A stretch of DNA of 8,613 bases from Christensenellaceae bacterium (GTDB taxonomy: Bacteria; Bacillota; Clostridia; Christensenellales; SZUA-584), in contig JAAXZP010000271.1 in assembly GCA_012719815.1 (NCBI GenBank), positions 1 through 8,613 on the forward strand, written 5' to 3'. Below the pieces are notes generated by a model. The model saw only the letters and a list, made by a program, of their open reading frames with translations, ran no database searches and was not told the DNA's origin. The translations under genes and the position numbers were made by a program. This document shows positions 6,430 to 8,613 of this stretch, one piece after another; position 1 is the stretch's first letter, and each line of letters opens with the position of its first letter.

Positions 6430-6458
6430 ATTGTACACCCTTTTTTATGCGCGTACAA
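6430..6458 (-). promoter_or_regulatory. Sigma-A-type promoter of the homocysteine operon
   Basis: Minus strand: -35 TTGTAC (6458-6453), a 17-base spacer, and -10 TACAAT (6435-6430). Start near 6423 gives a leader of about 57 nt. TTGTAC and the GTACAA that overlaps the -10 form a perfect 6-bp inverted repeat with 16 bases between, which could be an operator spanning the promoter. Confidence 0.72.
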
Positions 6459-6484
6459 CCGCAAAATTCCCCCAGCGGTCGCAG

Positions 6485-6513
6485 TTGCTTTTGCGGGAAC
6501 CGGGCGCTATAAT
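6485..6513 (+). promoter_or_regulatory. Sigma-A-type promoter of ychF
   Basis: Perfect -10 TATAAT (6508-6513) with TTGCTT (6485-6490) 17 bases upstream. Transcription would start near 6520, giving a leader of about 24 nt. It is back to back with the homocysteine promoter; the two -35 boxes are 26 bp apart, with an ACCGC/GCGGT inverted repeat (6458-6479) in between. Confidence 0.72.
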
Positions 6514-6543
6514 ACATGAGAATTATCATCAGGCGAGGTACTT

Positions 6544-7644
6544 ATGAAACTCGGTATCGTCGGGCTGCCCAACGTCGGCAAATCGTCGCTGTTCAACGCG
6601 TTGACCGGCGCGGGGGCTCCAAGCGAAAACTATCCCTTTTGCACCATCGACCCCAACGTCGGCGTGGTGGCCGTGCCGGACAAACGCATAGACTTCCTGG
6701 TCAACCTGTACCACCCGGCCAAGGTCACGCCCGCCGTGGTGGAGTTTGTGGACATCGCCGGCCTGGTAAAGGGCGCCAGCCGCGGCGAAGGCCTGGGCAA
6801 CAAGTTCCTGTCCCATATCCGCGAGGTGGACGCCATACTGCACGTGGTGCGCTGCTTCGAGGACGACAACGTGACGCACGTGGACGGCAGCATCAACAGC
6901 GTGCGCGACGCCGAAACCATCAACTTCGAGCTGCTGTTCGCCGACATGGAAACGGTGGAAAAGCGCCTGCAGCGCTCCGGCAAGATGGCGAAATCTGGCG
7001 ATAAAAAATATAGATTCGAATGCGACACGCTGGAGAAAGTCAAAGCCCAGCTGGAATCCGGCGTGTTTGCGGCCGGCATGGACCTCTCCGAAGAGGAGCG
7101 CGCCATTGTCTCCGAGCTGTTCCTGCTGACCGACAAGCCGATGCTCTACGCCGCCAACGTGTCCGAGAAGGACGCCGCCGCTCCGGATTCCACCACGCTG
7201 CCTCAGGTGGCGCAGCTCTGCGCGCTGGCGAAAAAACAGGGCGCCGAGGTGATGGTGGTGTGCGCGCGCCTGGAGGAAGAGCTGTCCCAGCTGCCCCCGG
7301 AAGAGCGCAGCGCGTTCCTTTCTGAGCTGGGCATCGCGCAAAGCAGCCTGGATGCGCTCATCCAGAAGAGCTATAAGCTGCTGAACCTCATTAGCTTCCT
7401 GACCGCCGGGGAAAAGGAGGTGCGCGCGTGGACCATCAAGCGCGGCACCAAAGCGCCCGCCGCAGCGGGGAAAATCCACTCCGACTTCGAACGCGGCTTC
7501 ATCCGCGCCGAGATCGTGGCGTTCGAAGACCTTAAGGCCTGCGGCGATATGGCCACCGCCCGGGCCCGCGGCCTCGTCCGCCAGGAGGGCAAAGACTACG
7601 TCATGCAGGACGGCGACGTCACGCTGTTCAAGTTCAACGTATAA
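6544..7644 (+). CDS. ychF: Obg-family ATPase YchF (OLA1 orthologue)
   Basis: A 366-residue cytoplasmic P-loop NTPase of the Obg/HflX group, which associates with ribosomes and is implicated in stress responses; unlike its relatives it prefers ATP. The G1 motif GLPNVGKSS is at 7-15 and the G3 motif DIAG at 70-73. In place of the guanine-specifying NKxD it has NVSE (205-208), which is the basis of the ATP preference in this family. The central region (about 130-195) is the helical insertion. The C-terminal TGS domain (about 280-365) includes RAWTIKRGTKAPAAAGKIHSDFERGF. Length is normal (E. coli YchF is about 363). The start is supported by AGGCGAGG ending 5 nt before the ATG. It is a single-gene unit with its own promoter and a terminator right behind it. 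Confidence 0.97.
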   Translation: MKLGIVGLPNVGKSSLFNALTGAGAPSENYPFCTIDPNVGVVAVPDKRIDFLVNLYHPAKVTPAVVEFVDIAGLVKGASRGEGLGNKFLSHIREVDAILHVVRCFEDDNVTHVDGSINSVRDAETINFELLFADMETVEKRLQRSGKMAKSGDKKYRFECDTLEKVKAQLESGVFAAGMDLSEEERAIVSELFLLTDKPMLYAANVSEKDAAAPDSTTLPQVAQLCALAKKQGAEVMVVCARLEEELSQLPPEERSAFLSELGIAQSSLDALIQKSYKLLNLISFLTAGEKEVRAWTIKRGTKAPAAAGKIHSDFERGFIRAEIVAFEDLKACGDMATARARGLVRQEGKDYVMQDGDVTLFKFNV

Positions 7645-7663
7645 ACCCTGTCTGAACCAATAG

Positions 7664-7693
7664 CCCGCAGACCACGAAGCTGCGGGATTTTTT
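7664..7693 (+). terminator. Intrinsic terminator of ychF
   Basis: CCCGCAG (7664-7670) and CTGCGGG (7680-7686) form a perfect 7-bp stem with a 9-base loop, followed by A and six T (7688-7693). It begins 20 nt after the ychF stop. Confidence 0.92.
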
Positions 7694-7742
7694 GCTATCA
7701 AATGCCGATTTGTAATGAGAACATATATTTGTCAAACATAGT

Positions 7743-7771
7743 TTCACCCTTACCGCATTATGGTATATAAT
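7743..7771 (+). promoter_or_regulatory. Sigma-A-type promoter of the zinc-ribbon TPR gene
   Basis: Perfect -10 TATAAT (7766-7771) with TTCACC (7743-7748, 4/6 to consensus) 17 bases upstream, preceded by an AT-rich stretch (about 7695-7740). Start near 7778 gives a leader of about 50 nt containing the palindrome at 7783-7796. Confidence 0.65.
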
Positions 7772-7782
7772 ATTGAAAAGAT

Positions 7783-7796
7783 AATACCTCGGTATT
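7783..7796. promoter_or_regulatory. Palindrome AATACCTCGGTATT, candidate operator
   Basis: AATACC and GGTATT are perfect inverted arms around TC, just downstream of the predicted transcription start. A looser copy of the same TACC...GGTA arrangement (TACC 7751-7754, GGTA 7762-7765) lies within the promoter spacer. A repressor bound here would block transcription of the zinc-ribbon gene. Confidence 0.5.
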
Positions 7797-7827
7797 CCCA
7801 TTCCCGTACCGTCAAAGGAGAACTGCT

Positions 7828-8613
7828 ATGTATTGTTCGCATTGCGGAGCCAGTATTTCCGACGACAGCCGCTTCTGCACCTGCTGCGGCGCCCCACAGG
7901 CCGCGTCAACTCAGCCGCCTGTCGATGTCCCTTATGCCGCATCCGTTCAGCCGCCCGCCGGCATTCCTCAGGCCATGCCGACCCAGCCGCCCGCCCATTG
8001 CCAGCCCCCGTTTCCCGCCCGGCCGCCGCGCCGCAGGCGCAGGCGGGTCTGGCTCGCGGTGGTGCTGCCCGCAGCCGTTCTGGCGCTTGCCGCGGTGTTC
8101 GTGTTCGCCGTGCTGCCGGAGCTTCACTACGCGTCCGCCAGCCAGCTGCTCAAGGACGGCCAGTTTGACGAGGCTGCGGAGGCTTTCACCCGGCTGGGCA
8201 ATTACAGGGACGCCCGGGACATGATCGCGGAAACGCGCTATCAGGAAGGCCTGTGGCTGCTGGAGCAAGGCAAGTTTGACAGGGCTGCCGACATCTTTGA
8301 GTCACTGGACGATTACCGCGACGCCGCCATTCAGGTGCAGGAAACGAAATACCGCAAAGGCCTTTCTTTCATCGACAGCGGCCAATACGACGAAGCGGTC
8401 GCGCTGCTCAAATCGCTGGGCGACTACCGCGACGCCGCCGATCAGATAAACGAAGCGCTCTATCAAAAGGGCGTATCCCTCTCGGAAGCCGGCGCTTTCG
8501 ACGAAGCGCTCGCCATCTTCACCGAGCTTTCCGGCTATAAGGACTCCGCTGAACAAATCAGTGCCATACACTACCAAAGAGGAAAAGCGCTGCTGATGTC
8601 GGGCGAATACATG
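7828..8613 (+). CDS. Zinc-ribbon, single-pass membrane protein with TPR-like repeats (3' end outside window)
   Basis: The open frame from ATG 7828 is uninterrupted for 262 codons and runs off the right edge. AAAGGAG ends 7 nt before the ATG. In order: a short zinc ribbon with cysteines 3, 6, 17 and 20 (CSHCG...CTCCG); a Pro/Gln/Ala-rich linker (about 22-67); a run of six arginines (68-73); one transmembrane helix (about 74-97); then repeats of exactly 37 residues beginning at 105, 142, 179, 216 and 253. Each repeat carries a core like GQFDEAAEAFTRLGNYRDA. By the positive-inside rule the zinc ribbon should be cytoplasmic and the repeats outside the cell. Zinc-ribbon/TPR membrane proteins of this general kind occur in clostridia without assigned function. 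The repeats suggest a scaffold or ligand-binding surface; anything more specific would be a guess. Composition is GC-rich like its neighbours. Confidence 0.88.
   Translation, partial: MYCSHCGASISDDSRFCTCCGAPQAASTQPPVDVPYAASVQPPAGIPQAMPTQPPAHCQPPFPARPPRRRRRRVWLAVVLPAAVLALAAVFVFAVLPELHYASASQLLKDGQFDEAAEAFTRLGNYRDARDMIAETRYQEGLWLLEQGKFDRAADIFESLDDYRDAAIQVQETKYRKGLSFIDSGQYDEAVALLKSLGDYRDAADQINEALYQKGVSLSEAGAFDEALAIFTELSGYKDSAEQISAIHYQRGKALLMSGEYM
8140..8613 (+). repeat. Tandem 111-bp coding repeats (37-residue TPR-like units)
   Basis: Four full units (8140-8250, 8251-8361, 8362-8472, 8473-8583) and the start of a fifth (8584-8613), with no length variation. The consensus core is G.FDEA...F..L.DYRDAA......YQ.G. 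Units 2 and 3 are close at DNA level around TACCGCGACGCCGCC. The 37-residue spacing is longer than the classical 34-residue TPR. Confidence 0.85.

Noticed and set aside
6529..7701. A 390-codon open frame on the minus strand, fully antisense to ychF
   Set aside because: The plus strand encodes an unmistakable YchF. The antisense product is rich in His, Gly, Ala and Val with no recognisable domain, as expected from GC-rich codon bias; it has no convincing ribosome site.
7709..7735. A perfect TTGACA on the minus strand (7735-7730) pointing back toward the ychF terminator
   Set aside because: The only candidate -10 (TACAAA) is at 15 bases, a poor spacing, and no gene lies in that direction except antisense to ychF.

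Overview
The window reads as a chromosomal segment of a GC-rich member of the Bacillota, probably a strictly anaerobic clostridium-like bacterium. Three things point there. A MecA/PbpC-type penicillin-binding lipoprotein and a Sua5-YwlE gene pair are typical of Bacillota. A three-gene homocysteine module is otherwise best known from methanogens and sulfate reducers. Promoters are sigma-A-like, Shine-Dalgarno sites are strong, and the terminators are ordinary hairpins with U-tracts. I see no mobile element, tRNA, rRNA, CRISPR array or phage gene. The species cannot be named from this sequence alone.

Layout: on the minus strand, from right to left, lie three transcription units. (1) Positions 6458-4066 hold a DUF39/HcyBio homocysteine biosynthesis protein, a NIL-domain ferredoxin and a UPF0280 (COG2122) protein. 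They are packed with a 2-nt gap and then a 17-bp overlap, have a clear promoter, and end in a hairpin terminator at about 3930-3956. (2) Positions 3920-2241 hold Sua5/TsaC (the t6A tRNA modification enzyme) and a YwlE-type low-molecular-weight phosphatase, ending in a strong GC-rich terminator. The sua5 promoter sits so close to its ATG that the mRNA should be leaderless or nearly so. (3) Positions 2167-42 hold a single penicillin-binding protein gene with its own promoter.

On the plus strand, ychF (6544-7644) is transcribed divergently from the homocysteine operon and has its own promoter and terminator. It is followed by an independent gene (from 7828, running off the right edge). That gene encodes a membrane protein with an N-terminal zinc ribbon, a proline-rich linker, one transmembrane helix and exact 37-residue TPR-like repeats. 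All intergenic gaps are under 300 bases.

How they work together: the homocysteine operon is the one clear multi-gene pathway. Its three families together make homocysteine from aspartate semialdehyde and reduced sulfur, bypassing the acyl-homoserine routes. The other genes are housekeeping (tRNA modification, protein phosphatase, translation-linked ATPase, cell-wall transpeptidase) or of unknown role (the zinc-ribbon TPR protein). I found no wholly unknown multi-gene system. The best second-look items are the complete homocysteine module with its palindromic promoter and leader region, the near-leaderless sua5 start, the 30-bp tandem duplication at the end of ywlE, and the zinc-ribbon/TPR protein with its operator-like palindrome.
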